64,000 nucleotides of DNA, from the NCBI RefSeq assembly GCF_900110425.1, contig NZ_FODS01000005.1:124001-188000 (forward strand). Reading direction: 5' to 3'. The notes under the pieces were generated by a model. It was not told where the DNA came from, did no database searches, and saw only the letters and a program-made list of their open reading frames with translations. How positions within the stretch are numbered: the stretch's first letter is position 1; each line of letters begins with the position of its first letter. The position numbers were made by a program, and so were the translations under genes. Below are positions 26,429 through 35,582 of this stretch, one piece after another. Source of the DNA: Salinihabitans flavidus. GTDB lineage: Bacteria; Pseudomonadota; Alphaproteobacteria; Rhodobacterales; Rhodobacteraceae.

Positions 26429-28418
26429 CCCTCGCAAGACGGGGCTTTTCGCGGGCTACAGGGTCCGGTTGCGTCTTCTGCTTATCGCGCTGCTGCCCAT
26501 TCTTGTTCTGCTTCCGCTGCTGCTTTTCACCGCCGTGAAGAACTGGAGCGTGCGCTACGACGAGGTGCTGACGGCCAAGGTCTCGGGCGACCTGACCGTG
26601 GCGCGCCAACACCTTGGCGGGCTTCTGGAGCGTCGCGGCGCGGAAATTTCGGCGCTGGCGCAATCTGTCCGCTTTCACGATGCGCGACGCGACGGGAGCG
26701 GTATGGCAGCGTTTCTGGAAGATCAGCGCCGTGAAATGGGACTCGATTTTCTCTACTATGTCGGGGAAGGGCGCGCGCCGAGGGTCGCGGCGCAGAACGG
26801 ACCGCCGCCCGACCCCGAGCGCTGGCCGGTGGTGCAGGACGCCCTGAAGGGGCAGCATGGCAGCGTCATCGACATCTTCGACGCCAAAACCCTCTCCGCG
26901 ATATCGGAGGAAATGGCATCACGCGCCCGGATCGATCTTGTCGAAACACAGGCCGCGGTGCCGACGGACAGAACGCGCGAGTCGCGCGGCATGGTGGTTC
27001 ACGCGGCCGCGCCAGCGGACGGTGGCGCCCTTGTCGGGGGACTTTTGCTCAACCGGAACCTCGGGTTCATCGACGAGATGAACGCCCTTGTCTACCCACC
27101 CGGGAGCCTGATGGGCGGAAGCCTGGGAACGGCGACGCTCTTTCTCGACGATGTGCGCATCAGCACCAATGTCCGACTGTTCGAGGGGCGGCGTGCCCTT
27201 GGCACCCGCGTGTCCGCCGAGGTGCGCGAACAGGTGCTTGGGCGCGGTGCCATCTGGACGGCACGGGCCTTCGTGGTGAACGATTGGTACATATCCGCCT
27301 ATGAGCCGATCCTGGACAGTTTCGGCAAGCGTGTGGGCATGCTCTATGTCGGGTTTCTCGAGGCACCGTTCCGCGCCGCCGAACAGCGCACGCAGTTAAT
27401 GATCTGGGGCAGCTTCCTTCTGGTGCTTGCCATTAGCGTTCCGCTCCTGCTCAAGTTCTCCCATGGCATTTTTCGTCCGCTGGAGAGGATGAACAACACG
27501 ATCACACGGGTGGAGCGCGGCGATCTGACAGCCCGATCCGGCGTTGCGGGGCAGGGCGATGAACTCTCCCGTCTGGCGCGTCACCTCGACGATCTGCTCG
27601 ATCAGGTGCAGGAAAGCGACCGGCGCCTGCGCGAATGGGCCGAAGAACTCGAATCGCGGGTTCGAATGCGCACCCGCGATCTGGAAGAAGCCAATCGCCA
27701 GATCGAACTGACTTCGAAACAGCTTATCCTGTCGGAAAAACTCGCCGCCCTTGGCGAGATCACCGCCGGTGTCGCGCATGAGATCAACAATCCGCTCGCG
27801 GTGATCCAGGGGAATCTGGATGTGATTCAGGAAAACCTCGGCCCCGAAGTCGAGACTTTCGAGACCGAGTTCCGCCTTGTTCAGGAGCAGATTCAGGCGA
27901 TCACCATTCTGGTGGCCAAACTTCTGAGGTTTGCCCGTCCGGAGGAATTTGAGTTGGACGAGGAGGGCATAGACCCGAACGCGGTGCTTCGCTCCAGCGT
28001 GCCTCTGGTGCAGCATGGGCTGTCCCACGCCGATATCGACATCGCGCTCGATCTGTCCGCTTCAACGAATGTCGCCATGAACGAGACAGAGTTGCAGCAG
28101 GTGATTGTCAATCTTCTGATCAACGCCATCCAGGCCATGCCCGATGGCGGCACCATCCAGATACGCAGCCGAGATGAACAGGACGACGACACCGGTCGCC
28201 GCCACATCCTGATCGAAGTGGCGGATGAAGGTGTGGGTATCGCGCCGGAGGAGCAGGACCGCATCTTCGATCCCTTCTTCTCGACCAAGAAGGGAAAGGG
28301 GACCGGCCTCGGCCTGTCCATTACCCGCAAGATCGTCACGCGCGCCGGCGGCACGATCACTTTTGAAAGCGGAACGAATGGTGGCACGGTATTCTTCCTG
28401 CGCCTGCCGGCGATATGA
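26421..28418 (+). CDS. Membrane sensor histidine kinase of the fdh locus
   Basis: 665-aa kinase. A first TM (LLLIALLPILVLLPLLLF) precedes a large periplasmic Cache-like sensor domain (about 60-320), and a second TM is near 330-350. A HAMP linker (PLERMNNTITRVERGDL) and coiled coil lead to the H-box EITAGVAHEINNPLAVI, the N-box NLLINAIQAMPDGG, and the ATP lid segments VADEGVGI and GTGLGLSITRK. It should phosphorylate the regulator encoded just upstream. The ligand is unknown; formate or a redox signal is suggested only by location. The ATG at 26421 is chosen to fit the TM start. Confidence 0.9.
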   Translation: MADPRKTGLFAGYRVRLRLLLIALLPILVLLPLLLFTAVKNWSVRYDEVLTAKVSGDLTVARQHLGGLLERRGAEISALAQSVRFHDARRDGSGMAAFLEDQRREMGLDFLYYVGEGRAPRVAAQNGPPPDPERWPVVQDALKGQHGSVIDIFDAKTLSAISEEMASRARIDLVETQAAVPTDRTRESRGMVVHAAAPADGGALVGGLLLNRNLGFIDEMNALVYPPGSLMGGSLGTATLFLDDVRISTNVRLFEGRRALGTRVSAEVREQVLGRGAIWTARAFVVNDWYISAYEPILDSFGKRVGMLYVGFLEAPFRAAEQRTQLMIWGSFLLVLAISVPLLLKFSHGIFRPLERMNNTITRVERGDLTARSGVAGQGDELSRLARHLDDLLDQVQESDRRLREWAEELESRVRMRTRDLEEANRQIELTSKQLILSEKLAALGEITAGVAHEINNPLAVIQGNLDVIQENLGPEVETFETEFRLVQEQIQAITILVAKLLRFARPEEFELDEEGIDPNAVLRSSVPLVQHGLSHADIDIALDLSASTNVAMNETELQQVIVNLLINAIQAMPDGGTIQIRSRDEQDDDTGRRHILIEVADEGVGIAPEEQDRIFDPFFSTKKGKGTGLGLSITRKIVTRAGGTITFESGTNGGTVFFLRLPAI

Positions 28419-28560
28419 CCTGCGTGGCGCACATGCGGCGGTTTCCGATGTCTGCCAGAGTGCAAAGTCGATTCTTGCATACCTTTGGCCTATACGTCGC
28501 CGCCGTTTGCGGTTCAAATGTCTTGATAGAAGCAGCATTTCCAAAAGGAGTCGCATACTC

Positions 28561-29376
28561 TTGGCCAAGCAACAGGATTCCGATCACGACAAGCATGCAC
28601 GGGTCGAAGAGTATGAATCCGTGCCAAGCTCGGTCATCTTCGAAGCGATCCGCAGAGAAGGCGAGCATGAGCTCTCCCGTTCCTCGCGCGCGCTCTGGTG
28701 GTCGGGCGTGGTGGCAGGACTCGCAATCAGCACCTCGGTGCTCTGCAAGGGGTTTCTGGTTTCCATGCTGCCGGATGCCGCATGGGCGCCGGCGGTTTCC
28801 AACATCGGCTACACGATCGGCTTTCTGATCGTGATCCTTGGGGGGATGCAGCTTTTCACGGAAAACACCATCACCCCCATTCTGCCCCTGTTTCAGGCAC
28901 CGACCCGGGCGAAGCTGGTGCAGATCGCCCGGTTGTGGGGGATCGTGTTCGTTGCCAACCTGACAGGCTGCGCCATTGCGGCGTTCGTTCTTGATCATGG
29001 CAGTATCGTGCCGCCGGGCCATCTGGACGGGATACTCCAGGTCTCGCGCCACTACGCAGAGGCGACGGCGATGGAACATTTCATGTGGGGCATACCGGCC
29101 GGTTTCATCATCGCTGCACTGGTTTGGATTCTGCCACGCATGGAAAGCGCGGGCGAGGTGTTGATGATCGTGCTCTTGACCTACATGATCGGCCTTGGGG
29201 ACATGTCACATGTCGTTGCGGGATCGACCGAACTTTTCATCCTCGTGTTCCGCGCAGAGCTTGGGCTTGCCTCTGCGGTCCTCGGCGGGATATTGCCCGC
29301 ACTGGCAGGCAATGTTCTCGGGGGCACTGGTATCTTCGCGGCCCTCACCTATGCACAACTGCGTGAGGAGCTCTAG
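28561..29376 (+). CDS. Formate/nitrite transporter (FNT) family channel
   Basis: 271-aa six-TM protein. FNT-like landmarks are SGVVAGLAISTSVLCKGF, the segment LFTENTITPI, and MIGLGDMSHVVAGSTE, which holds the central His of the pore. The N-terminal 45 residues are hydrophilic, as in the YfdC-like branch of the family. I propose a TTG start at 28561 with AAGGAG ten bases before it; no suitable ATG exists. It may move formate toward or away from the exported FDH, but YfdC-like members have unclear substrates. It closes the fdh gene set. Confidence 0.82.
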   Translation: MAKQQDSDHDKHARVEEYESVPSSVIFEAIRREGEHELSRSSRALWWSGVVAGLAISTSVLCKGFLVSMLPDAAWAPAVSNIGYTIGFLIVILGGMQLFTENTITPILPLFQAPTRAKLVQIARLWGIVFVANLTGCAIAAFVLDHGSIVPPGHLDGILQVSRHYAEATAMEHFMWGIPAGFIIAALVWILPRMESAGEVLMIVLLTYMIGLGDMSHVVAGSTELFILVFRAELGLASAVLGGILPALAGNVLGGTGIFAALTYAQLREEL

Positions 29377-29487
29377 GGCGTGGCAGGTAAACCTCGCCTT
29401 CTCCCGCGATAGGGCAAGGACCCGGGGAATATTCCGCTTCGGTGGACAATCGAACACGCGAAACACTGTGGGGTCAGGGCCGAAGGG

Positions 29488-30756
29488 ATGGAGGACACGG
29501 ATCTATACCAGCGGCTTGCGATGGCCGTCGCGATCGGGTTGCTTTTCGGGCTTGAACGCGGCTGGCATGGCCGCAACGAGGCCGAAGGTGACCGCATGGC
29601 CGGGATTCGCACATTTGCGTTGACGGGCCTTTTCGGCGGTGTCTGCGGATGGCTGAGTTTGATCCTTGGCGAGATCTTTCTCGGGATCGCGTTGTTCGGT
29701 GTGTGTGTGCTCGTCGGGCTGAGCTACTGGACACGCCTTCGCAAGCAAAACGACATCGGTATGACAACAGAGATAGCCCTGCTGCTGGCGTTCGGCCTCG
29801 GGGCCGCCTCGGTTGTGGCGGAGGTGGCGCCCGCCGCCACCGCCGCCGTCGCTGCCGCCTCGCTTCTGGCGACAAAGGACATATTGCACCGCTGGTTGAC
29901 GAAAATCCGTGAATACGAACTTTATGCGGCCCTGCAACTGGCGGTGATCTCGGTCGTCATCCTGCCGCTTCTGCCCGATCAGGGATACGGACCCGGCGGT
30001 GTGCTCAACCCCTATGAACTCTGGTGGGCCGTGGTCGTGGTGGCCGGGCTGTCGTTCTTCGGATATCTGGCAATCCGGGTTGCGGGGGCACGGCTTGGCA
30101 TACTGATCACCGGGCTTTTCGGCGGCATGGCGTCTTCCACGTCCACGACACTGGCGTTTTCGCGCATGGCGCGCGATGACACAAAACTGCGCCCCATCCT
30201 TGCGGTCGGGGTTGTGGTCGCGGGGTCTGTCACCTGCCTGCGTATTCTGGCCGTTTCCGCGATCTTCGAACGCAGTCTGATACCATCGCTTGCGCCTCCG
30301 ATGGTGCTGATGGCCATGATCGGGTTTACCGGGGCGGTTGTGCTGAAACTGCTCGCGGATCACGAGGGCGGCGCGCCGTCAGAGCTTGAGGAGCTCTCCA
30401 ATCCTCTCGCTCTGAGAACGGCCTTGTCGTTCGGTGTCATATTGTCTGTTGTCGTCCTGATCACGCATTTCCTGCGGGATTGGTTCGGAACCGGCGGCAT
30501 ATATGCCGCCGCCGGGTTTTCCGGTATCGCCGATGTGGACGCTCTGACCATATCCGTGTCGCGCATGGCGGGGGAGGATCTGGCGATTGTCACCGCGACG
30601 GGGGCCATCGTCCTGGCTGTGTCGGTCAATACTGCCGTCAAGGGCGGCATTGCCCTTGTTTTCGCGAGTGGTGGTGGCTTCGGGCTGAGGATCATGGGAA
30701 TCTATGCGCTCATGATCGCGGTCGGGGCCATCTTTGTCTTTCGTGGATTGTCCTGA
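29488..30756 (+). CDS. MgtC/SapB-family membrane protein with DUF4010 domain
   Basis: 422-aa integral membrane protein with roughly 11-13 TM helices. The N-terminal MgtC/SapB domain has the signature AVAIGLLFGLERGWHGR and AGIRTFALTGLFGG. The C-terminal DUF4010 domain contains TGLFGGMASSTSTTLAFSRMA and AAGFSGIADVDALTISVSRMA, an internal duplication pattern. The substrate is not established for this family. It ends ten bases from the convergent chrA gene. It has no obvious link to the fdh genes. Confidence 0.85.
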   Translation: MEDTDLYQRLAMAVAIGLLFGLERGWHGRNEAEGDRMAGIRTFALTGLFGGVCGWLSLILGEIFLGIALFGVCVLVGLSYWTRLRKQNDIGMTTEIALLLAFGLGAASVVAEVAPAATAAVAAASLLATKDILHRWLTKIREYELYAALQLAVISVVILPLLPDQGYGPGGVLNPYELWWAVVVVAGLSFFGYLAIRVAGARLGILITGLFGGMASSTSTTLAFSRMARDDTKLRPILAVGVVVAGSVTCLRILAVSAIFERSLIPSLAPPMVLMAMIGFTGAVVLKLLADHEGGAPSELEELSNPLALRTALSFGVILSVVVLITHFLRDWFGTGGIYAAAGFSGIADVDALTISVSRMAGEDLAIVTATGAIVLAVSVNTAVKGGIALVFASGGGFGLRIMGIYALMIAVGAIFVFRGLS

Positions 30757-30766
30757 GTTGTCCGCG

Positions 30767-31972
30767 TCAGAGCGTCAGGGCGGCACCACCTGTCGCCGCC
30801 ACGATCACAACGATCCACGGCGGGGCCTTCCACGCCGTCAGCAGGACAAAGCAACCCAGCGCCAGTGAGAAGCTCTGTAAATCGGTGACCGCGCTTGTGA
30901 ATACCGGAGAGTAGAGCGCCGCCCCGAGTATTCCGACCACTGCGGCATTGGTCCCCCGCATCGCCGATTGGGCCCATGTCTTGCGACGAAAGCTGTCCCA
31001 GAACGGCAGCACCCCCACGAGGATCAGAAATCCGGGCAAAAACAGCGCTGTCAGTGCCAGAGCGGCCCCCACAACCCCGTTCGGCTCCGGCCCCAGCACG
31101 GCCCCCAGATAGGCAGCAAAGGTGAACAGCGGGCCGGGCACCGCCTGCGCCGCGCCGTAGCCGGCAAGAAATTCATCCGTCGTGATCCAACCCGGTTGCA
31201 CCACCTCGGCCTGAAGCAGCGGCAGGACCACATGCCCCCCACCAAAGACCAGCGCGCCAGATCGGTAGAAGCCATCAATCACCGCAAATGTCTGACCTTG
31301 CCCGGCAACAAGCGGAAGCAGGGCCAGAAGACCGCCGAAAACCGTCAATGCCGCAATCGCCGCGCCACGCGACACCGGCACCGACAAATGCCCGCCCTCG
31401 CAGCGCGTGTCGCCTCCGAGCGCGAATCCGGCCACCGCGCCGAGCGCGATTGCCCCCACCATGCCCGCCGCCCCGGGCACGAACGCCAGCACCAGAACGG
31501 CCGAAAGCGCAATGGTCGCGCGCTCGCGGTCCGGGCACAGGTTGCGCGCCATGCCCCAGACCGCCTGCGCGACAATCGCCACTGCCACGATCTTCAGCCC
31601 GTGCAGCGCCCCGGTTCCGATCGGTCCGGACAGTTGCGCCGCCGACATGGCAAAGGCAAACAGCAAGATCGCGGAAGGCAGGGTAAAGGCGCAGAAGGCC
31701 GCAAGCGCCCCAAGCCATCCCGCCCGCATGAGACCCAGCGCGAATCCCACCTGGCTGGAGGCCGGACCGGGCAGGAACTGACACAGTGCGACCAGATCGG
31801 CATAGGCCGTGTCCGAAAGCCACCCGCGCCGCGTGACCAACTCATCGCGGAAATACCCCAGATGCGCGATCGGGCCGCCGAATGACGTAAGGCCAAGTTT
31901 CAGGAATACGGCAAAGACTTCTGCCGCGCTCCCCCTTTGCGGCGTGTCCGGCCGCCCCTTGTCGTGTTTCAC
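30767..31972 (-). CDS. chrA: Chromate transporter ChrA (long, two-domain CHR family)
   Basis: 401-aa CHR-superfamily membrane protein with two homologous halves. The first half has GLTSFGGPIAHLGYFRDE and LCQFLPGPASSQVGFALG. The second half has ALVFGGGHVVLPLLQAEVV and GYGAAQAVPGPLFTFAAYLG. These FGGP/PGP and FGGG/PGP pairs define ChrA, which exports chromate by antiport. The start is a GTG at 31972. It is convergent with the MgtC-type gene and divergent from the Spy-like gene. Confidence 0.93.
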   Translation of the reverse strand: MKHDKGRPDTPQRGSAAEVFAVFLKLGLTSFGGPIAHLGYFRDELVTRRGWLSDTAYADLVALCQFLPGPASSQVGFALGLMRAGWLGALAAFCAFTLPSAILLFAFAMSAAQLSGPIGTGALHGLKIVAVAIVAQAVWGMARNLCPDRERATIALSAVLVLAFVPGAAGMVGAIALGAVAGFALGGDTRCEGGHLSVPVSRGAAIAALTVFGGLLALLPLVAGQGQTFAVIDGFYRSGALVFGGGHVVLPLLQAEVVQPGWITTDEFLAGYGAAQAVPGPLFTFAAYLGAVLGPEPNGVVGAALALTALFLPGFLILVGVLPFWDSFRRKTWAQSAMRGTNAAVVGILGAALYSPVFTSAVTDLQSFSLALGCFVLLTAWKAPPWIVVIVAATGGAALTL

Positions 31973-32138
31973 TATGGCCTCACAGCCGCTTGTTTCACTT
32001 GTGCGCGATGGTTCAGGCTGAGAGTGCCCTTTCAGAGTGGGCGATCAAGACCAAATTGCACCACTTCCGAAGAAGGATATAACGTGAATGCAAAGGTCGG
32101 ACAACGAATCTCAAGACGCAGAAAAGACGGAGAGCACC

Positions 32139-32741
32139 ATGAAGAAGATTACCGTTTTCATTGCGATGGCGTCTCTGTTCGGGGCCGTGGCAGCACAGTC
32201 GCAGACAGGCCACAACGGACATGGTGACAAAGACGCGCCCTATGCCGGTCTTCAGGAGCGCGAGATCAAATCGCTTTCCGAAAGCGATCTTGAAGAACTG
32301 CGCCGGGGCGGCGGATGGGGTCTTGCCCTTCCGGCAGAACTGAACGGCATGCCCGGCCCCGCCCATCTGCTGGAGTTGCGGGACGAGATCGGCCTCTCCG
32401 TCGGGCAGGTGGCTGAGATCGAAGTCATTTTCGACGCGATGCAGGTAGAGGCGCGCGAGGTCGGAAATCGCCTCATCGCGGCCGAAGAGGCGATCGAGGC
32501 TGCCTTTCGCTCAGGGGAACTGGATAGCGCCCGTTTGCGCCAGCTTATCGACACCGCCGCCGCCGCACGGGCCGACCTGCGTTTCATCCACCTGTCGCGG
32601 CACCTTATGACGCCATCCATACTGACAGAGGCGCAGATCGACTCTTACAACCGTTTGCGCGGGTACACGTCCAATCCGTGCGCTACCGTTCCTGACGGTC
32701 ACGACCCTGCAATGTGGAGACAGCACAACAACTGCGATTGA
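32139..32741 (+). CDS. Exported Spy/CpxP-like (metal-stress type) protein
   Basis: 200-aa periplasmic protein. A signal peptide ends near VAAQSQT. A His/Asp-rich stretch (TGHNGHGDKD) is followed by helices with the LxxLRDEIGLSVGQVAEI pattern of Spy/CpxP or zinc-resistance-associated proteins. The C-terminus contains LRGYTSNPCATVPDGH with a Cys and His. It could sense or buffer metals, and it lies divergent from chrA. The ATG at 32139 is chosen because the signal peptide begins there; the frame is open 17 codons earlier. Confidence 0.65.
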   Translation: MKKITVFIAMASLFGAVAAQSQTGHNGHGDKDAPYAGLQEREIKSLSESDLEELRRGGGWGLALPAELNGMPGPAHLLELRDEIGLSVGQVAEIEVIFDAMQVEAREVGNRLIAAEEAIEAAFRSGELDSARLRQLIDTAAAARADLRFIHLSRHLMTPSILTEAQIDSYNRLRGYTSNPCATVPDGHDPAMWRQHNNCD

Positions 32742-32775
32742 CGCCCGTTATCGGGGCGAGGACGCGCACCGTTTC

Positions 32776-33198
32776 TCACTGAAGCGTCATGTCGATTTCA
32801 ATGGTGGTTTTGGCATCGGGCGTGACCGGCGCAATCACGATCTTGCCGTTCTGAACCCCATTGCCCGAAAACTCGACGGTTGACTCGATACTCTCATCAA
32901 GCTTCCGCATGATCTGGTAACCTGCGCCGGACAATTCGTCCTCCCACGTATCAAGCAGCGCTTCCGCGTCCTGCTCGGTCTCGAAGGATACCATCTTGAT
33001 GTAAGAGCCGATTTCGCGAGCATCCCCGATCTTGGCATCCTCTGGCAGGACGATTTCGGACGGAAGCCAATCGGGCCTGTCAACCGCCTCGTCTGACTCC
33101 GCCAATGCGGCGCCGGCAAGCAGAGTGGCGATAGCAAGCCCAAGCCAGAAGGCAAGCGCCCGAAGCCTGACAGCGGGATGTTGATTCAATGTGTTCAT
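32776..33198 (-). CDS. Small exported protein of unknown function
   Basis: 140-aa secreted protein. The signal peptide includes ALAFWLGLAIATLLAGAALA. The mature part (about 110 residues) alternates charged helices and strands, with VSFETEQDAEALLDTWEDEL and ISTVEFSG-like segments, and ends MTLQ. I do not recognise a named family with confidence. It has no cysteines. The ATG at 33198 follows GGAAAG by six bases; the frame extends 19 codons upstream. It faces the Spy-like gene tail to tail. Confidence 0.6.
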   Translation of the reverse strand: MNTLNQHPAVRLRALAFWLGLAIATLLAGAALAESDEAVDRPDWLPSEIVLPEDAKIGDAREIGSYIKMVSFETEQDAEALLDTWEDELSGAGYQIMRKLDESIESTVEFSGNGVQNGKIVIAPVTPDAKTTIEIDMTLQ

Positions 33199-33404
33199 CA
33201 GAACTTTCCGTTTTGGTTCGCCTGCGGAATCTAGCATCGGAATGGGTATGTCCAATCGAGCTTGGGTGCATGGGCGGGTTTCTGCCGGTCACCGGATTGA
33301 ACGGCAAACGTCGCATCCCGTCAACAGGGGGCAACGCCCGAATTGTAGAACAGTTCCGGATCATGGAACGGCGGGCTGCCACACTGGGCGCCGATCCGAT
33401 CAAA

Positions 33405-33441
33405 GGGAAAGGGGGTACGCCACGATTGCGGCATACCCCCT
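33405..33441 (-). terminator. Intrinsic terminator after the FMO gene
   Basis: On the minus strand GGGGGTA (complement of 33434-33440) pairs with TACCCCC (complement of 33411-33417), with GCC/GGC continuing the stem after a single mismatch. A CTTTCCCTTTG pyrimidine tract follows. It lies 24 bp beyond the stop of the flavin monooxygenase gene. Confidence 0.7.
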
Positions 33442-33464
33442 GCTGTTCCTGGCCCAAGGCGTGA

Positions 33465-34952
33465 TCAACCCGCGTGATATTGCGGTGCGCTGGCCAGATA
33501 GGTGCCATAGGCGGCGGCGTTCGGGTAGGAGAATTGCTCGGCCAGCGGGTTGGCGCGCTTGCGCTTTCTTGCGCCGATATCGGCCAGCAACTCGTCGAAG
33601 TGCTTAAAGTGGAAGGGGGCAGAACACAGCCCGCCATAGACCTTCGCGGCGGGACGTTCCTTGCGCCGCCAGTTGAGCATCATTTCGATATTGTCGCGCA
33701 TCTCGGTATCGCTCGGCTGATGTGCAAGCTGCCCGTCGGCATAGCGGACAAGCCAGTTGGCGATCATCTCCGCCCCCAACACCGTGCAGAAGCTCGAGTT
33801 GAAGCCGACGAACCCCATGTCGGGCAGATCGGGATTCACCGACAGCCGATAGACCCGATATTGCCCGTCCTCGTCGATCAGCTTTTTCTTCTCCGCCTCG
33901 GGCAGATAGGGCACGCCAAGCTTCCAGCCCACCGCAAGCACGGACAGATCGCAGGGAATCCTGTCGCCGGTGGTCAACACCGCGTGACCGGGTTCATAGT
34001 GGTCGATCGTGCCCTGAATCGGCTTGATCGTGCCGGCCCGGAACCCTTCGAAGAGCCCCGGCGTCACGATGGGCAGGGAGCAGGAGGCTTCCTTCTCGAT
34101 CGGCGTGTCTGGCACCATGTTCCATTTCTTCAGCCCCAGTTGCAGCTTCAGAAGCGTTTCCAGCCCGCGAAAGTTCGCCCAGACCAGCGGTTTGAACGCC
34201 GCCGCCACGACCCGCTGCATGGGCGACTTGCCCCATGCGTTGAACTGCTGCTCCTGCGCGCGCATGTAAAGCAGGCGCTTGAAATTGATCCCGCCGACGA
34301 AATACGGCATGCGCCAGACATTCTCGCGATAGACCATCGTCACCTGTTTCGCGCCGTTCTTGGCCGCGTTCACCGCCAGATCGGTGGCCGATTTCGACCC
34401 GCCGAGCACCAGCACATGCTTGCCGTTCGCAAGGGTGCTGTCGGTGTATTCCGAACTGTGCATCACGCGGCCGCCATTGGCGACGAACTCATCCTGACCG
34501 GGGTGGCTGATGATGTTCTTGTCGGAAAACTGCCCGGTGCAGATGGCGACGAAATCGAAATCCTGCTTGCGCTCATGCCCCGCCGCCTCGATCGTCAGCG
34601 TCCATCCCGGCTTGCCATCGGCGCGGCGATCCATCGATACAATACTGGTGTTGAGCTGGAACAGCCGCGCCAGACGATGCTTGTCCGCATAGGAATGCAG
34701 ATAGGCATGCACCTGCGGGCCCTTGGGCCACTCGGGGTAGTCGTCGGGCATCGGGTGGTCGGTGAAGCGGTAAAGATCCTTGGGCGATTGCGTCTGCACA
34801 TCCGGATACGAGCGCGACAATTCCCACACCCCCCCGAAATCGTGGCTCCGCTCAAATCCGAACACCCTGTGTCCGCGTTCGTCGAACGCCTTGGCCGCAG
34901 CCAAACCGCTGACCCCGCCGCCAATCACGGCGACGTTCTTTTTCTTGATCAT
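33465..34952 (-). CDS. Flavin-containing monooxygenase (FMO-like)
   Basis: 495-aa flavoprotein. The FAD motif is VAVIGGGVSGLAAAKAF near the start. The NADPH motif is VLVLGGSKSATDLAVNAA at about 190. The FMO identifying region falls near FDFVAICTGQFSDKNI. Such enzymes oxygenate nucleophilic N or S atoms, or act as Baeyer-Villiger enzymes, and the substrate cannot be told. It is preceded by a cupin gene 31 bp upstream and a divergent AraC-type activator, suggesting a small substrate-induced catabolic unit. Followed by a terminator. Confidence 0.88.
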   Translation of the reverse strand: MIKKKNVAVIGGGVSGLAAAKAFDERGHRVFGFERSHDFGGVWELSRSYPDVQTQSPKDLYRFTDHPMPDDYPEWPKGPQVHAYLHSYADKHRLARLFQLNTSIVSMDRRADGKPGWTLTIEAAGHERKQDFDFVAICTGQFSDKNIISHPGQDEFVANGGRVMHSSEYTDSTLANGKHVLVLGGSKSATDLAVNAAKNGAKQVTMVYRENVWRMPYFVGGINFKRLLYMRAQEQQFNAWGKSPMQRVVAAAFKPLVWANFRGLETLLKLQLGLKKWNMVPDTPIEKEASCSLPIVTPGLFEGFRAGTIKPIQGTIDHYEPGHAVLTTGDRIPCDLSVLAVGWKLGVPYLPEAEKKKLIDEDGQYRVYRLSVNPDLPDMGFVGFNSSFCTVLGAEMIANWLVRYADGQLAHQPSDTEMRDNIEMMLNWRRKERPAAKVYGGLCSAPFHFKHFDELLADIGARKRKRANPLAEQFSYPNAAAYGTYLASAPQYHAG

Positions 34953-34983
34953 TGTTATCTCCCTGTCGGTTTAGCCGCGCGCC

Positions 34984-35430
34984 TCAGCCGTTTTCCGGCG
35001 GCGGCAGGAAATCGACTTCATGCAGTGCCGAAAGCCGCACCAGCTCATTGGGGTCGGTCACGCCGTCGAGCGCACCGAACAGATCGAACAACTTGCGCGA
35101 CGGCGCCACGCCGAAAACGCAGGTTGCAGTCTGACCAGAGCGGTTGAAGATGCCATGCGCCTCGCCCATTGGCATTCGGATGGTATCGCCGGCACCGGCC
35201 TTGTGGGTTTGCCCGCCCATTTCGACCTCAAGCGCGCCCTCCAGCATGATGATCCACTCGTCCTGTGTGGGGTGGATATGCGGCGGCACAAAGGTGTCCG
35301 CCGGGACCACGGCATGCCAGATGAAGGCATTGTCGCTCAGCAATTTCGGCGTGTAGGTGTGCCCCACCACATTCCATGCCACGCCGTCGATCCCGTCGGC
35401 TGCGGCGGTGATTCCCATTCCGTCTTTCAT
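34984..35430 (-). CDS. Cupin-domain protein
   Basis: 148-aa single-cupin protein. Both cupin motifs are present: VPPHIHPTQDEWIIMLEG (HxH...E metal ligands) and GDTIRMPMGEAHGIFN (second His). It may be a metal-dependent enzyme or a small-molecule-binding protein. It is the upstream partner of the FMO gene on the same strand and divergent from the AraC regulator. GGAGAGAG precedes the ATG. The substrate is unknown, but probably the same compound class as the FMO. Confidence 0.85.
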   Translation of the reverse strand: MKDGMGITAAADGIDGVAWNVVGHTYTPKLLSDNAFIWHAVVPADTFVPPHIHPTQDEWIIMLEGALEVEMGGQTHKAGAGDTIRMPMGEAHGIFNRSGQTATCVFGVAPSRKLFDLFGALDGVTDPNELVRLSALHEVDFLPPPENG

Positions 35431-35582
35431 CGCTCTCTCCTGTTGGCTTCCTTATTGGTGGGAGGAGTCTAAACACATCCCGTGCGCTCTCCATTATCCG
35501 TTTTGCGAAAGAAACGGTCCTGCAAGGGCAGGGGCGGGTTTGTTTCTTGCCCGAGAGCGGTCGGCTGCTCTACACTTCGGCC